Shown in pieces: positions 15,301 through 25,283 of a stretch of DNA of 64,000 bases. A model generated the notes under the pieces. The model was not told the origin of the DNA. It did no database searches and saw only the letters and a list, made by a program, of their open reading frames with translations. The DNA comes from Brachypodius melanocephalos (lineage: Eukaryota > Chordata > Aves > Passeriformes > Pycnonotidae). The translations under genes and the position numbers were made by a program. Where the stretch lies: NCBI GenBank assembly GCA_013398615.1, contig VZSR01001685.1, positions 35,949,568 to 36,013,567 on the forward strand, given 5' to 3'. How positions within the stretch are numbered: the stretch's first letter is position 1; every line of letters starts with the position of its first letter.

Positions 15301-18300
15301 TGAGAACATTAGAGTTAAAATAGCTAATAGAGCATCTGTTTTCATGAAGATATGTAAATATGTAGAATATGAGTCATCTTAGAAACCTACCAAGATTACC
15401 AGCATAAAACAGTGTTTATTCAGGACTGACTGTGAACCCTTTTCTGTGGGCTTTCAGAGCAGTCAGGAGTGCCTGGACAATTGCTGCAGTCCAGAGCTGC
15501 TGAGCTGTGCCAGGACTGTGGGCTGAGGGGCCCTCTGAGGCCGAGGAGAATTTTGGCCTCTAACAGATGTCCTGAAATTTGTGTATGTCCAAGAAGACCA
15601 AGAGACTACAAAAGATGCACTTCTTGCACTCCATCCTGTGCAATCTGGGGGAAACTTGAAGCATAGATTCCAAATAAGCAGCAAAGGCATGGAGGATGGT
15701 ATTCCTGTGCTAAGAACAATCTGCCATGTGGAAGGGTTTAAAACCTAAGTAGTTAGGCTTGGATTTAGGCAGATGTCCTAAGGCAACTGTGGGGAAGTGG
15801 TGGGCGGGGTTGGGGGTTTTGGGGGAGTGGAGGTCTTGGAGAAAGAAAAAAACCAGCCCTCTCACCACAGGTTTTGTTCCATCTGTGTCTCTCTAGCTTT
15901 GTATACTCTTTGGAATCTTGCAGTGTGGTGAAAGCATGTAAAGACTGAATTCCTGAAAGAAGTCAGTATTGATGCTGTGCACAAAACTCACACTCTGGAG
16001 AGTTAATACCTCCAGATTCTATTTTAGGATTAAAAATTGTCATGAGAAGCCCATTCTACCATCCTTAGTAGTGCAATTTCCATGCTGTGCTCATTTACAC
16101 AGATCTATGATGTGGCTTACAGAGACAGCTATGTCTGGTTCAATTTAGTAAGCCAAATCATTCAGTTATGAACCAAAACTGAAGTTATTTCATTAGTGGC
16201 TGCACCAAAGTCTGAGGTCAAAGGAGCATCAAGAAATATTCTGCCCTCTCCTAATGCTGGCAGTGGTTCCTACAAAGCAAGCTGTAGAATGGATATATGT
16301 TCTTGTAGTGTAGCCTGTTGGACTGCAGTGCCTTAGGAAGGGAACAGGCTGGGGGGCAACTCTGTGGCACATTGGATGGGAGCCACAAGTGACACTGGAA
16401 AGGCCTGTGCCACCTGGCAAGGGACTTTGAGTGTCAGCGCCAAGTCTACTAAGATGAAGTTGGGTGAGGTTGCCAGATTGGGAGAGCAGGACTGTACATG
16501 TGACTCTCAACAGTTAGTGAGGAGGTAGGCTAGTTGATATGGAAAACGTGCAAAATATAGGAGAATAGGTTAAATACAAGGTACTGAGTATGATGGTCTG
16601 ACAGTAACTGGATCAGCACACAGCATACAGTGTAAGTCTTCATCCTCCTAGCTGCAAATGGGAGAGGAAGAGGAGGGAAATGCCAACTTTAAGACTTTAT
16701 AAGCCATGAAGAAAAAGAGTTGTTCCTTGAGCTTACATGTTTATTAATCACTGAATGTATTGCCAGAAAACTGCAAAAGGAAAAATATTTGTTATGTTGT
16801 CATGTTGTGACACTGTAATAGAAGTGGACACCTTTTTAGTATGTATTTATGTGTCATTTTCATTTCCTATTCATATTATGTTAGTACACTGTGATTTAAA
16901 TACATAAATGATTAATTATGTAAGTTTAAATCCATAAATAAGCTAGGGATTTTGGTGGACAACAAGCTGCCCATGAGCCAGCAGTGTGTCTCCATGGCCA
17001 AGAAAGCCTGATGTACATTAGGAAGAGGACTGCCAGCAGGTCAAGGTCCATGCTTCAGTACATGAGAAACATGGAGCTACTTGAGCAGTGCAGTGGAGGG
17101 CTATGAAAATGATTAAGGGACTGGAGCAACTCTCTTATGAGGAAGGGCTGAGGGAGCCAGGGACATTCAGCCTCAAGAAGAGACAAATAAGAGGGGCACT
17201 TATCAATATTTATCATGATCTGAAGGGACGATGAAGGCTCTGCTCAGTGCTGCTGAGCAATAGGACAAGAGGCAACGAGCAGAAACTGATGCACAGGAAG
17301 TTCCACCTGAACACGAGGAAGAACTTCTTTACTGTGTGGGTGACTGAGCACTGGAACAGGCTGCCCAGAGAGGTGGTGGAGTCCTCCTCACTGGAGATAT
17401 TCAAGAACCGTCTGGATGCAGATCTGTGCCCTGTGCTCTGGGAGGACCCCGACTGAGCAGGGAGGTTGGACCAGATGACCCACTGTACTCCCTTCCATCA
17501 TGACCCATCCTGTGATTCTGTAAATTAGCAAGAAAACATCTGTCCCCAGAAAGTCCAGATAATGGGCTACTCTTACTGATAATAACACTGAGCAGTAAGA
17601 GTTGCTAGCATTAAAATACAGATATACAGCAGAAACATAAACTTTTCCAAGATGGATTAAGTTACTCTTAATGTTAGGAAGGCGTTTCTTGTATTTTGCA
17701 AGGGATTTCTGTAAGGTACTTACCGGCAGACTCAAAAATTCATTAAAGTAATCCACAAGCATATCATCTGTGGCTAAACATGCTTCCTATAGAGAGATAA
17801 AACCACAAAGCATGGTTTGTAATAATCTGTGCTAATATCTGAATGCACTATTGCCTCAAACAATATTTTTTTCCATGAGATATGACATGGATGCTTTTGC
17901 AAAATATTATTTCCCATATTTGAGAATATAGTCATTGCATCTCTGTTGTATTCTAGCCATTGCACACTGCCAAGGTCCTTCGCAATTTAAAATGCACACA
18001 TTTTAAAAGGTAAATCCTTTGTCAATGAATTTACAGATAAAGCCTTCATAAACCAAGCAGCTGAAAGTCTGCATGTTAACTTTTGAAAAAATGTGCATCA
18101 AGTAACAGTCTAGAAATTCCCCACATTGTACCTTTCTCTCTTGCACTCAGGAAGAAGGATAGTATAATATTTCACCAGGTCTACCTTCTGCTCTCACACT
18201 GCTGCTTGGGGATGTTTGGGGACTAAAAGGAAGTACACTAACCTACAATTTGTCTCAACAAGCAAGCAGTGTATGCCATACTTTGAACCTGACAGAACTG

Positions 18301-21016
18301 GGAGGTTTCCTGTTGATCTCATCAGAAGTGAAGACTGCATCTGCAGGTGTTTCTGTATCCTTTGTGACCCCTGCATTTTAAATCTTGCTAACATGACTCA
18401 AAAACTGTAGACTAGGAGTTGAATTTTTCTGCTGTTGACAAATCTGAAAGTATGGCTCCAAGTCTTACTTTTACTGTACTCAGTATCTCCACCATCCCCA
18501 TTTCAGTTCAACAGAAGGTAAAACTGGAACATTATTCCACTGGTCTTCAGATATGTGTCTTCACTATAATGAAGACACTTAAATAATTTTAATAGTTTAA
18601 TTTTCCTGAATATTCTACAATTTCAGCATTGCAAGGTAAGGAGAATGCACTTAAATTTAATCTATTTGCCAATAGTAGCAAAAGTGTTGCAACACAAATC
18701 TTTTTTCTCTTTCTTAAGTTGATAGTATTGTACTGTGCTAGTGAGGAATAGCATTAAAGAGAGGTTACAGTGTACAGGCAGGCAAACCCCAGTGATCCAA
18801 ACCCCAGTGGTCTAACCTAAATACAGATAAAGAAGAAATCTGAGATAACATGCGTGACGAGTCAGGACTAGACCTGATAGTGTTTATCTGGCCCTAATCC
18901 ACCAGCATTTATTCCTTAGCACTTGTGGTTGATGTGGTGACTGATACAGCACAGGCAAGGTGGCCCAAGCTCATTCCTAGAAAATGCTGCCAATGCTGAA
19001 AGCAAGGCTTTCATGCCTTTCGTGGGTCACAGGTCCGTGGCCCAATGCAATTGCCGTGCCATGGACCTAGAGACTTTTGGGCACTGATTAAATAGGGTAA
19101 TTTAACAAAAGTGTCTAACCTATTTTGAAATCAACAGAGAATCCTCTTACTGATGTTAACAGGCAATCAAATCCAGAAATATCAATTCTGTTAACACAAT
19201 TAGGAAAAGAAATTAATTAGAAACAAGCTGTAGTCAGCCTCATGTTTGGTTTGACACTGACAAGGATAAATCTCGAGACAGGACTAGATATGATAATACA
19301 TGATGAAAATATTTTATTGTTTCAAAGGACTTATTAAAAATAATTAATTTATTATTGGTTGAAGTATAAGCTCTTTAGGAATATGCAGGTAACATGTTTT
19401 TAATTTCTCAAGGATATAATCCTCTGTAGTCCCATATAACAGCAAGAAATGTAAACACAGTGGTTGATTAATAGATAAAATGCTTATGATCTTATTAATG
19501 TGTGCTTTATTACTTACTACACATGATATACTTTCCTCTGGTTTTTGGAGACTTTTTTTGTAGACAGTCTTATTTTCATGTGAAATCAGTTGCACTTTCT
19601 TATGTGCACATTATAGGTTAGGGAGTTGCATGTGCAATACTATGGCTTAGATTTTTGTGCCAGAAAGCGTTTGGGTTTGTTTCTTTCTATGCTCTTTCTC
19701 CTGCAGTACAATCTAAATTATGACTAGAAAAAGCTGCCTTAGAATTGTAACTGGAGGTTAAGGTGTGTTAAAAATTGGTCCAAAATTTGTGCTTATGGTG
19801 GTTCTGTTTATGGTAATAAACACTATAAATAAAACAGTATCTAGAGATTCCCAAAAGCAATATCAACACATGTATACTCTAAAATACTTAGTTACAAAGT
19901 CATCCAAAACACAGAATAGGCAAACACTACCTGAGCTGCAACAATAGAGGTGTCATTTCTTAGGAAGTAACAGAGAAACATATATACCTTTCAAACAAGA
20001 AGACAAACATCAGGGAAAACCTGCAATGAGCTATGAGCAAAGGGCAAAAAAGGCAACGTAAGGAGATTGTTAAACCTGTCACGCTGAATCTTCCAGTTGT
20101 TTGTTTCCATCCTTCATCCTAATAAACTTTCATTTCCATCTTTATTCTCCATAGTCTCCTGTTACTTTTTTTTTTCAAACTCAGTATTTTGTCTGCCAAA
20201 TTGTTAAGAAATTGCTCAGTAATCTATACTTACGAATATAAATGAGAAAACAGACAATGGTTTCCAAAATGGTTTTTTGCTTTTTTTGCTCCATTGCTAC
20301 AGGATGAAAATAATGACCAAGTCTTATAAGCATACTTACTAACATTTCTTCTGTTATACATGGAGGTTCTGAAAAGAAGATATTAAATATCATACGTTAT
20401 CCAAGGAATACAGTCAATTTGGTTCAACTACAACACAACAAAAAGTAGTGAGGCACGACAACTGTCCTGGGTATTCTGAAATAAAATAACTTAGTCTGAA
20501 GAAATAAAATAACCTGAGAGTATGCTGTAATGTTGACCCCTGCATGAAAAGATTAACTATCACAAGAGTTATTTAAATGTAACTATTATTTAAATATATT
20601 ATTTCTTATACGTATCAGTTAACTTCATGTCAGCTTTCTTCTGCAAAATGGATAATTAGAAGTTTGGTCGTTTAATGAAAATACAGATTGTAGTTCTCAA
20701 AGCTTTGAACAGCAAATATTACAAATAATGTGATAAAATTTAAAATATACAATTGTCTTCCCAAATAATCAACTCCCATTCAATCTAGGACAATACCCGG
20801 TCTTTAGTGATGCCATTTGAAGGGAGTAAAGTTCTGTCTTCGGAGTGATGAGTCCTGCCGGGCAAGTTTACACCCGTCAGTTCCAAATGCCCCTTTTGTG
20901 TCACCGCCTCTGTACCTGAGGCCGCCACCGTGGGGCCCGAGCCCCGAGAGACACGGAGCCAGCCCAGCCCTGCGGGGAGAGCGCGACGTACCGGTGGTGA
21001 GCCTCTTGGAGCGCAT
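1..21016 (-). CDS. RGS22: RGS22, regulator of G-protein signalling 22 (5' part, 10 coding exons, runs off left edge)
   Basis: The minus-strand exons join in phase: 21016-20992, 20368-20340, 17786-17724, 9030-8809, 5080-4995, 3116-2951, 2517-2346, 1305-1042, 926-677 and 140-1. They give about 472 residues of the N-terminal part of a protein that is roughly 1260 residues in human. Recognition rests on blocks I know from RGS22, such as LVDYFNEFLSLP (exon 3), the AIKWIKKERLPAFLES type block (exon 5) and KGTLGERYWWLWMDIERLK (exon 9), where the first RGS-like domain begins. The family binds G-alpha12/13/11-type subunits and is testis-enriched in mammals. All placed junctions are GT..AG and phase-compatible. 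The region between exons 7 and 9 is divergent from what I remember of the human protein. The remaining RGS repeats lie beyond position 1. Confidence 0.93.
677..926 (-). CDS. RGS22: RGS22 coding exon 9 (start of first RGS-like domain)
   Basis: It encodes SWCVSHRTYDTGNRHEFERF and then KKFIKGTLGERYWWLWMDIE followed by RLKALKNATRQQ, ending at the donor GTACTT at 676. Two acceptors fit the phase: one at 927 with a good pyrimidine tract (used here), and another that would extend the exon to 962. The C-terminal half is certain; the 5' boundary is not. Confidence 0.88.
1042..1305 (-). CDS. RGS22: RGS22 coding exon 8 (poorly conserved linker)
   Basis: The open frame is bounded by an acceptor (CCCCTTCAG) and a donor (GTAATG at 1041). 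The phases fit both neighbours: phase 1 in, phase 1 out, 264 bases. The peptide is Glu-, Ser- and Thr-rich with little resemblance to the human linker I recall, so assignment rests on splice phase and position. It is probably disordered. Confidence 0.68.
2346..2517 (-). CDS. RGS22: RGS22 coding exon 7
   Basis: These 172 bases start ATVSQVRDWFTLAKQGD and end PLPEQGPLL plus one base. The acceptor is CTTTTCCTAG and the donor GTAAGT at 2345. The DWF-LAKQ block matches the family; the rest is low in conservation and rich in Ser, Gln and Pro. Confidence 0.87.
2768..2865 (-). mobile_element. CR1 LINE 3'-end fragment
   Basis: The text around GGTTTAGGTTGAAAGGGACC and TTAAAGATCATCTATTTCCA is the reverse complement of the conserved CR1 3' end. 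It lies in the intron between RGS22 exons 7 and 6, in sense orientation with RGS22. Confidence 0.8.
2951..3116 (-). CDS. RGS22: RGS22 coding exon 6
   Basis: These 166 bases encode LAKLISQVEWSKTGINFIID, through SPWVWKQ, to MKKFYVSLGE. The acceptor is TAATTTCAG and the donor GTAAAC at 2950. The first base completes the Arg codon from exon 5. Confidence 0.93.
3260..3345 (-). mobile_element. CR1 LINE 3'-end fragment
   Basis: It begins ATCATAGAATAATGGAATTA and contains CCTGAATTGGAAGGGACCCA followed by GGATCACTGAGTCCA. This is the reverse complement of another CR1 subfamily tail. It sits in the RGS22 intron 3117-4994. Confidence 0.75.
3346..4994. other. RGS22 intron sequence, nothing further recognised
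   Basis: AT-rich intronic DNA. The open frames at 3356-3637 and 3516-3917 face each other on opposite strands, show no recognisable motif and are treated as chance. Confidence 0.6.
4995..5080 (-). CDS. RGS22: RGS22 coding exon 5
   Basis: These 86 bases encode QLDQEEAIKWIKKERLPAFL and then ESDCYFEY plus two bases of an Arg codon. This is the best conserved N-terminal block. The acceptor is TTTTTAACAG and the donor GTATTG. Confidence 0.93.
5081..8808. other. RGS22 intron 4 with one palindromic repeat remnant
   Basis: AT-rich intron without recognisable exons. It contains the foldback repeat at 6585-6669. The longest chance frame is 120 codons at 5514-5876 and carries no family motif. Confidence 0.6.
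6585..6669. repeat. Imperfect foldback (MITE-like) repeat remnant
   Basis: The left arm is AGCAAAGCTTTTAGCACGTG plus TTTAA, and the right arm (6644-6669) is TTAAAAACATACTTAAGTGC plus TTTGCT. Each is close to the reverse complement of the other. The layout resembles old palindromic repeats found across sauropsid genomes; I cannot name the family. Confidence 0.55.
8809..9030 (-). CDS. RGS22: RGS22 coding exon 4
   Basis: These 222 bases (74 codons, phase 0 to 0) run from TFAQPVKFNSDVGAFEIV to DPNYNTM, between the acceptor TTTTGTAG and the donor GTAAGC. The second half is less conserved than the first relative to the human sequence I recall. Confidence 0.92.
11400..11800 (+). mobile_element. Diverged CR1 LINE fragment
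   Basis: The stretch CTGGAATACTGCATCCAGTT followed by TTGGGTCCCC, the ACCACTGAGATGGTCAGAGA block and CACTGGAACAAGCTGTTCAG are CR1 ORF2 and 3'-end landmarks. Spacing and substitutions indicate an old, internally eroded copy. Confidence 0.7.
12282..12336. repeat. Uninterrupted poly(A), 55 bases
   Basis: Fifty-five consecutive A residues. No recognisable retrocopy body lies upstream, so the origin (retroposon tail or microsatellite) is open. On the minus strand, the sense strand of RGS22, this is a poly-T tract. Confidence 0.95.
16940..17523 (+). mobile_element. CR1 LINE, 5'-truncated copy
   Basis: It begins near GGTGGACAACAAGCTGCCCA. It then shows the CR1 hallmarks GAAGAACTTCTTTACTGTGT, CTGGAACAGGCTGCCCAGAG and GTTGGACCAGATGACC, and ends at a TGATTCTGTA tail. 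Antisense to RGS22 and relatively little diverged. Open frames inside it, such as 17247-17456, are CR1 remnants. Confidence 0.93.
17724..17786 (-). CDS. RGS22: RGS22 coding exon 3
   Basis: These 63 bases encode EACLATDDMLVDYFNEFLSLP, nearly the human sequence. The acceptor is TATAG and the donor GTAAGT at 17723. A CR1 insertion ends about 200 bases away in the downstream intron. Confidence 0.93.
17787..20339. other. RGS22 intron 2
   Basis: AT-rich intron. A hairpin-forming segment lies at 19032-19067. Nothing else was recognised. Confidence 0.6.
19032..19067. repeat. Hairpin, 10-bp arms with one wobble
   Basis: GGTCCGTGGC and, 16 bases later, GCCATGGACC are reverse complements apart from one G-T wobble. 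Possibly the relic of a DNA-transposon end; no family assigned. Confidence 0.6.
20340..20368 (-). CDS. RGS22: RGS22 coding exon 2 (29-nt microexon)
   Basis: The acceptor is a pyrimidine tract ending TTTTCAG and the donor is GTAAGT at 20339. The 29 bases encode (E)PPCITEEML. The phase enters with two bases completing the GAA codon and leaves at phase 0. Confidence 0.88.
20992..21016 (-). CDS. RGS22: RGS22 coding exon 1 (8 codons)
   Basis: ATG at 21016-21014 opens MRSKRLTT, followed by one base and the donor GTACGT at 20991. Joined to exon 2 it reads MRSKRLTT-EPPCITEEML, close to the human start MPEKRLTAEPP. It lies in a CpG island, as a first exon should. The context upstream of the ATG (GCCGGG) is a reasonable Kozak sequence. 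Confidence 0.88.
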
Positions 21017-21049
21017 CCCGGCTCCGGCACCCGCAGCCGCCGGCCGCGC

Positions 21050-21143
21050 CTGCACCGGTGAGATCCCGGGGAGCAGCGGGGGCAGCATCTGCACGGGTGA
21101 GGTCGCGGGGAGCAGCGGGAGCAGCGGGGTCAGCGCCTGCACA
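21050..21143. repeat. GC-rich minisatellite running into the gap
   Basis: The unit starts CTGCAC(C/G)GGTGAG and contains CGGGGAGCAGCGGG. Starts at 21050, 21089 and 21137 give units of 39 and 48 bases, and a third unit is cut by the gap. Probably in the RGS22 5' leader. Confidence 0.85.
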
Positions 21144-21266
21144 NNNNNNNNNNNNNNNNNNNNNNNNNNNNNNNNNNNNNNNNNNNNNNNNNNNNNNNNN
21201 NNNNNNNNNNNNNNNNNNNNNNNNNNNNNNNNNNNNNNNNNNNNNNNNNNNNNNNNNNNNNNNNNN
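21144..21266. other. Assembly gap (123 N)
   Basis: A run of N. It directly follows a GC-rich tandem repeat, so the true length is uncertain. Confidence 0.99.
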
Positions 21267-21316
21267 GAGCAGTGCCGGGGCCGCCGGGCCCGGCCGGGGC
21301 CTGTGGCCGCCGCGCC

Positions 21317-21330
21317 GTTGCCATGGCGCT
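21317..21330 (+). promoter_or_regulatory. X-box-like RFX motif
   Basis: GTTGCCATGGCGCT matches 11 of 14 positions of the palindromic X-box GTTGCCATGGCAAC. It lies about 300 bases upstream of the RGS22 start codon in the island. RFX factors drive many ciliary genes through this element. Confidence 0.55.
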
Positions 21331-21450
21331 GCAAACACGGCCTGGGCAGCGCCCGGCCCGGCACCGCGCTCCTCCAGGGAGGACAGTCCCAAAGCGACAT
21401 GCCCGAGAAGCGGAAATGTGAGGATACGTGGAGGCAGTAACTAAACTAAA

Positions 21451-24400
21451 CACTCCTAGAAGTTTAGTTTCTGTCTTGGCTCCAGCATGTAAGAAAAAGT
21501 CAAGTTTCTTGTGGGATTAGTGAAAGGAGTGTGTGAAGAAGGAATTCAGATGCCTATATGAGGATTTCAGAGGAATTTAGGTGTTTCACAACTGGGATCT
21601 GAAAACTATCCTACCTAGCAAGTACCTTATCCTAGAACTGCATAAATCCTTCAGGATTTTTTGGCATGAAAGTTCACTCAAAGGTTTTCTGCTGCTGCTT
21701 ATTTCCAGATCAGTACTGCTTTTAGTAGCTTGGCAAAAATCCCACCGGGATCAGTTGTACAAGATGTCATGGATGGAAGATATATGAAGGGTTCCTTTTA
21801 GAAGCCTAATCCATCAGCTGGACTCAGGAAGTGCCCAAAAGGCACAAAGACCTTGCCCTTCCCAAAGAGCTCTCATTTGTGTCCCCTTTCTAAGAGCAGA
21901 GTAATATATCCAGTTGTAACAGTCAACTTGGAAAAAAAGTTTTATTTTAACTCATACATGAGTTTAGTGGAATCCATGGTTAAGTAAAAACAGGAAAAAA
22001 AAATGCACATGCCCAAGGACTGCAGCTTAAAGTCCAGAAGCTGATGAGTGTTAATAATGAACAAGCAGCAAATCTGTTACCATAGAGGCAGGAAAATGGC
22101 TTCATCTCCTAGAAACACATGATATTTTGTACCCTCTACTCCAGATGTGCATTCCCACTCTGGAGGATGCCTGCCTGAATACAATCACTGGTCTAGTTGC
22201 TAAATGCCAGAATAATACTTCTTCTAATTGTCTTAATGGAATATTTTTAGCTGTGCGACTAGCTTTTAAGAGTGGTTTGGGTCAGGGGGTAGGGAGGTTG
22301 GGGATGTCTCTTAAAGGGACAATAGTATTTCCAGAGACCTAAAAGATAGCTGAATAATGTGTTATACAAGATACACATTTGAGGCAAATGTTTCATATAT
22401 ATATACATGCTCTTATATATATATTAGAGCATATTCAATAGAAGTAAAGAATAAAAACATGAAGATTCAGACAAGTTAACTATGGACAATTTAAATACCA
22501 GTATTCTGATGAAGTGTTAACTGTTCTTACATTCTCTGTATGCAGATTCTATTCAATAAGGCAGGACAAACGGTAAGTTAACATTGAATTTCCTAGTTCT
22601 GTGTATCAGGACATATTCTACTGTCACTATGAAATATTTCAAATAGGTATACTTAATGTATATGTAAGAGAAATATGCATAACAACCCATAAAATGCAAA
22701 TTTAAACCTTTCCAACAGGTAGAATAATTGCACTCCATTGTATTATGAGCCTGGATTGTCTCATAACTAAACTACTTAATATGTTTTTAAATGTTTAAGC
22801 TAATGTTCATTCCACTAATTTTCCCCCTGCCTCTCTTTCTTTCTGATGTAGGTGTAAATATATTCTGCAGTTTATAACTCTCTCCTAAACTTCCCTAATT
22901 ACTTGCAATTTTTTGAAGAAAAAATACCAGAAACATGATGAATGAGCCTTTTTTTTTAAATTAGAAGTGGAAGCTACAAGACAGTTCAGAAGCAACTGAA
23001 GTCTGGAAATAAGGCAATTAAGAAAAATAAATGTTAAAAAGGTCCTTTTCCTATCCTTCTGTCATCAGGTATATTTTGACATAAAACTCTTAGGTCTTCG
23101 TGCTGTTTCAATGTGCTTCAAAGATTACACTTAGGATTAAGCTTATCAGAAAATACACATTGTACTCTGTCATGGAGAATCTATTAGCAGTCATCATCAC
23201 TTTTTCATTATCTTAGTTAAAAACACACATTTAGGTCAAATACTTTGAGTGTGTGCCTTTCAGTCCTGATTTTATATTTTCAGTTTAAAGGTCACAAGGC
23301 TGAGATATAAAGATCAAGCTCATTTTCCTCCTCTTCCACATTTTTCTTTCTATGCTTTTATTTTAATTTTTATTATTATTTAACTTAGCAGACCTGCAGG
23401 CCTACAGGATGTTTCATAAATATAGTTAAAGCTGTGATCTGTCCCAAAAAGCATCTTACCCTGCAGTAAAGATGAATGGCTAGACAGGATGGGGAGTAAG
23501 TTCTAAAAAAGGAGATACCCATAAAATACTAGACAAAAGAAAGAAAAACCAGTAAAAGTAGGCTTAAAATTGTTAGAAATTTAGAAAATGGCAATCTATC
23601 AGAAGGCCATCACAGGAAGAGGCTGCACTGAAAGAGAGATGGAAGGAAAACATTGATTAGTCCACTTCATATCTGCTGGCATTTCCCTCCTCCACTTATT
23701 TATGAAGAACCATTTGGAAAGGTGAACTTTCAGTCAAGACTTTAATCTGTCCTTCACAAATCTCTGGAATTTATGCTTTTCAGCCATTTGTCAGGGGAAG
23801 GATTTCAAAGTATTATCCAGGCAAAGCAGATCAAGACTGCTGAGACAACTTTACCCACAAAGAACCACGCATATAAGCAGTGCCAGCTTGTTGGATGAAC
23901 AAGCTTCCTTGGCACTCAGGTACAGACAAAACATAAACTGGATTGCTTTACTAAATCCAAATGCACACTTGTGTTTGTAGGTGTTAACCTGTGCTTGATC
24001 CCTGGCAGTGGTCATAGTGAAGTCATGAATCTTAACGTAAGTAATTATGCATTCAAAAGGTAGCAAATATTCATAACAAAAATGCAGATACAACTCCAGA
24101 GAGATACTCAGGGACAGCTATTGATTTTCCAAAGAAACACTTCATCTCAGACATAAGTGGGCATTTCTTGCTGTGATACCTTTAATACTAAATATTTTTA
24201 CAGAAATCTGACTTTAGTTGAATGTAACTACAGTTTCTTTTTCAGATGACTACCACAGAGATTTTAGTTTGGCATCTGGTTGCTGCAGTCACATACACTG
24301 AAAACAGGTGCTAGGAAACCTCTTTAAATATTGACTCTTATATTAAACCTCTTTAAAAATTTCCAAAGTGGGAGGCAGATCACAAGAGGGAAGCAAGAGT

Positions 24401-24682
24401 CCAGAGCCAGATAACTGGCCCTTAAATGTCTTAAATTATTCTGTTGGCAAAAACACAGAGGCTGCCTGTGGCAATGGTACAGCCTCTATGTTGAATCTGA
24501 TAGTCACAGTTTACAGGCACAGTTTAATGCAATTCTATGGCTGTCAGAAAAAAATAGTGCAAACACCTGAGGAAACTGTTATTGGGAATATGAGCAGTCA
24601 AAAGAATTTGAAAAGGAGAGAAGTAATATTCCTGAACATAGTCTAGGTTAAAAGCAAAAAAGCAAGTGCTTAAAAATAAAAT
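21451..24682. other. Intergenic, 5' flank of RGS22
   Basis: AT-rich. The only structure I see is an AT-rich inverted repeat at 22407-22432. The open frames are short and unrelated to families I know. Confidence 0.6.
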
Positions 24683-25283
24683 AGGAGAGGTCAATAGCAT
24701 CCTGGCCTATATCAGGAATAGTGTGGCCAGCAGGACCAGCACAGCAATTGTCCCTCTGTACATGGCACTGGTGAGGCCACACCTCAAGTGCTGTGTCCAG
24801 TTCTGAAGCCCTCACTACAAGGACACTGAAGTGTTGGAGAGTGTCCAGAGAAGGGCAGTGGAGCTGGGGAATGGTTTAGAGCACAGGTCCTGTGAGGATC
24901 AGCTGAGGGTGCTGGAGTTGTTTAGCCTGGAGCAAAGGAGGTTCAGGGGAAATTTTATCACTCCCTACAAATACCTGAAAGGAGGTTGTATGTAGTGAGC
25001 TGGGAGTCGGACTCTTCTCCAGGTATCAGTTAATAGAACAAGAGGAAATGGCCTTAAGTTGTGCCAGAGGAGTTTTAGATTGGCTATTAGGAAAAAATTC
25101 TTCACCAAAAGGATTGTCAAGCACTGGAACAGGCTACAGAGAGAAATAGTTGAGTCACTACCCCTGAAGGTATTTAAGGGACTTGTGGATGTGGCACTTA
25201 GGGACATGGTTTAGTGGTGGACTTTGCAGTGCCAGGTTGATAGCTGTGCTTTTTCAACCTAAACAATTCAATGATTCCAGAAA
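24683..25283 (+). mobile_element. CR1 LINE, 5'-truncated copy
   Basis: It contains AGGTCAATAGCATCCTGGCC, GTGTGGCCAGCAGGACCAGC, CTGGTGAGGCCACACCTCAA and TGTCAAGCACTGGAACAGGC. It ends near AACAATTCAATGATTCC. Moderately diverged, same orientation as the other large CR1 copies here. Confidence 0.92.

Larger units (their letters stand above)
9031..17723. other. RGS22 intron 3 (8.7 kb)
   Basis: A long AT-rich intron. It holds a perfect short hairpin (9897-9919), a diverged CR1 (about 11400-11800), a 55-base poly-A run (12282-12336) and a younger CR1 (16940-17523). A locally G-rich stretch lies near 15785-15830. No exon or RNA gene was recognised. Confidence 0.65.
20840..21450 (-). promoter_or_regulatory. 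RGS22: CpG island, probable RGS22 promoter
   Basis: A GC- and CpG-dense block in AT-rich surroundings that contains RGS22 coding exon 1. The leader and transcription start should lie at about 21.02-21.4 kb on the minus strand. It contains an X-box-like motif at 21317-21330 and the assembly gap 21144-21266. Open frames on both strands here are products of composition. Confidence 0.85.

Noticed and set aside
17247..17456. 69-codon frame with apparent structure (HRKFHLNTRKNFFTVWVTEH).
   Set aside because: It is translated CR1 3' region; similar peptides recur at 40621-40815 and 47842-48114.
21401..21440. Plus-strand frame beginning MPEKRK in the RGS22 island, which echoes the human RGS22 start MPEKR.
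   Set aside because: It runs away from the gene and stops after a few residues. The minus-strand exon at 21016-20992 joins in phase to exon 2, so the match is coincidence.
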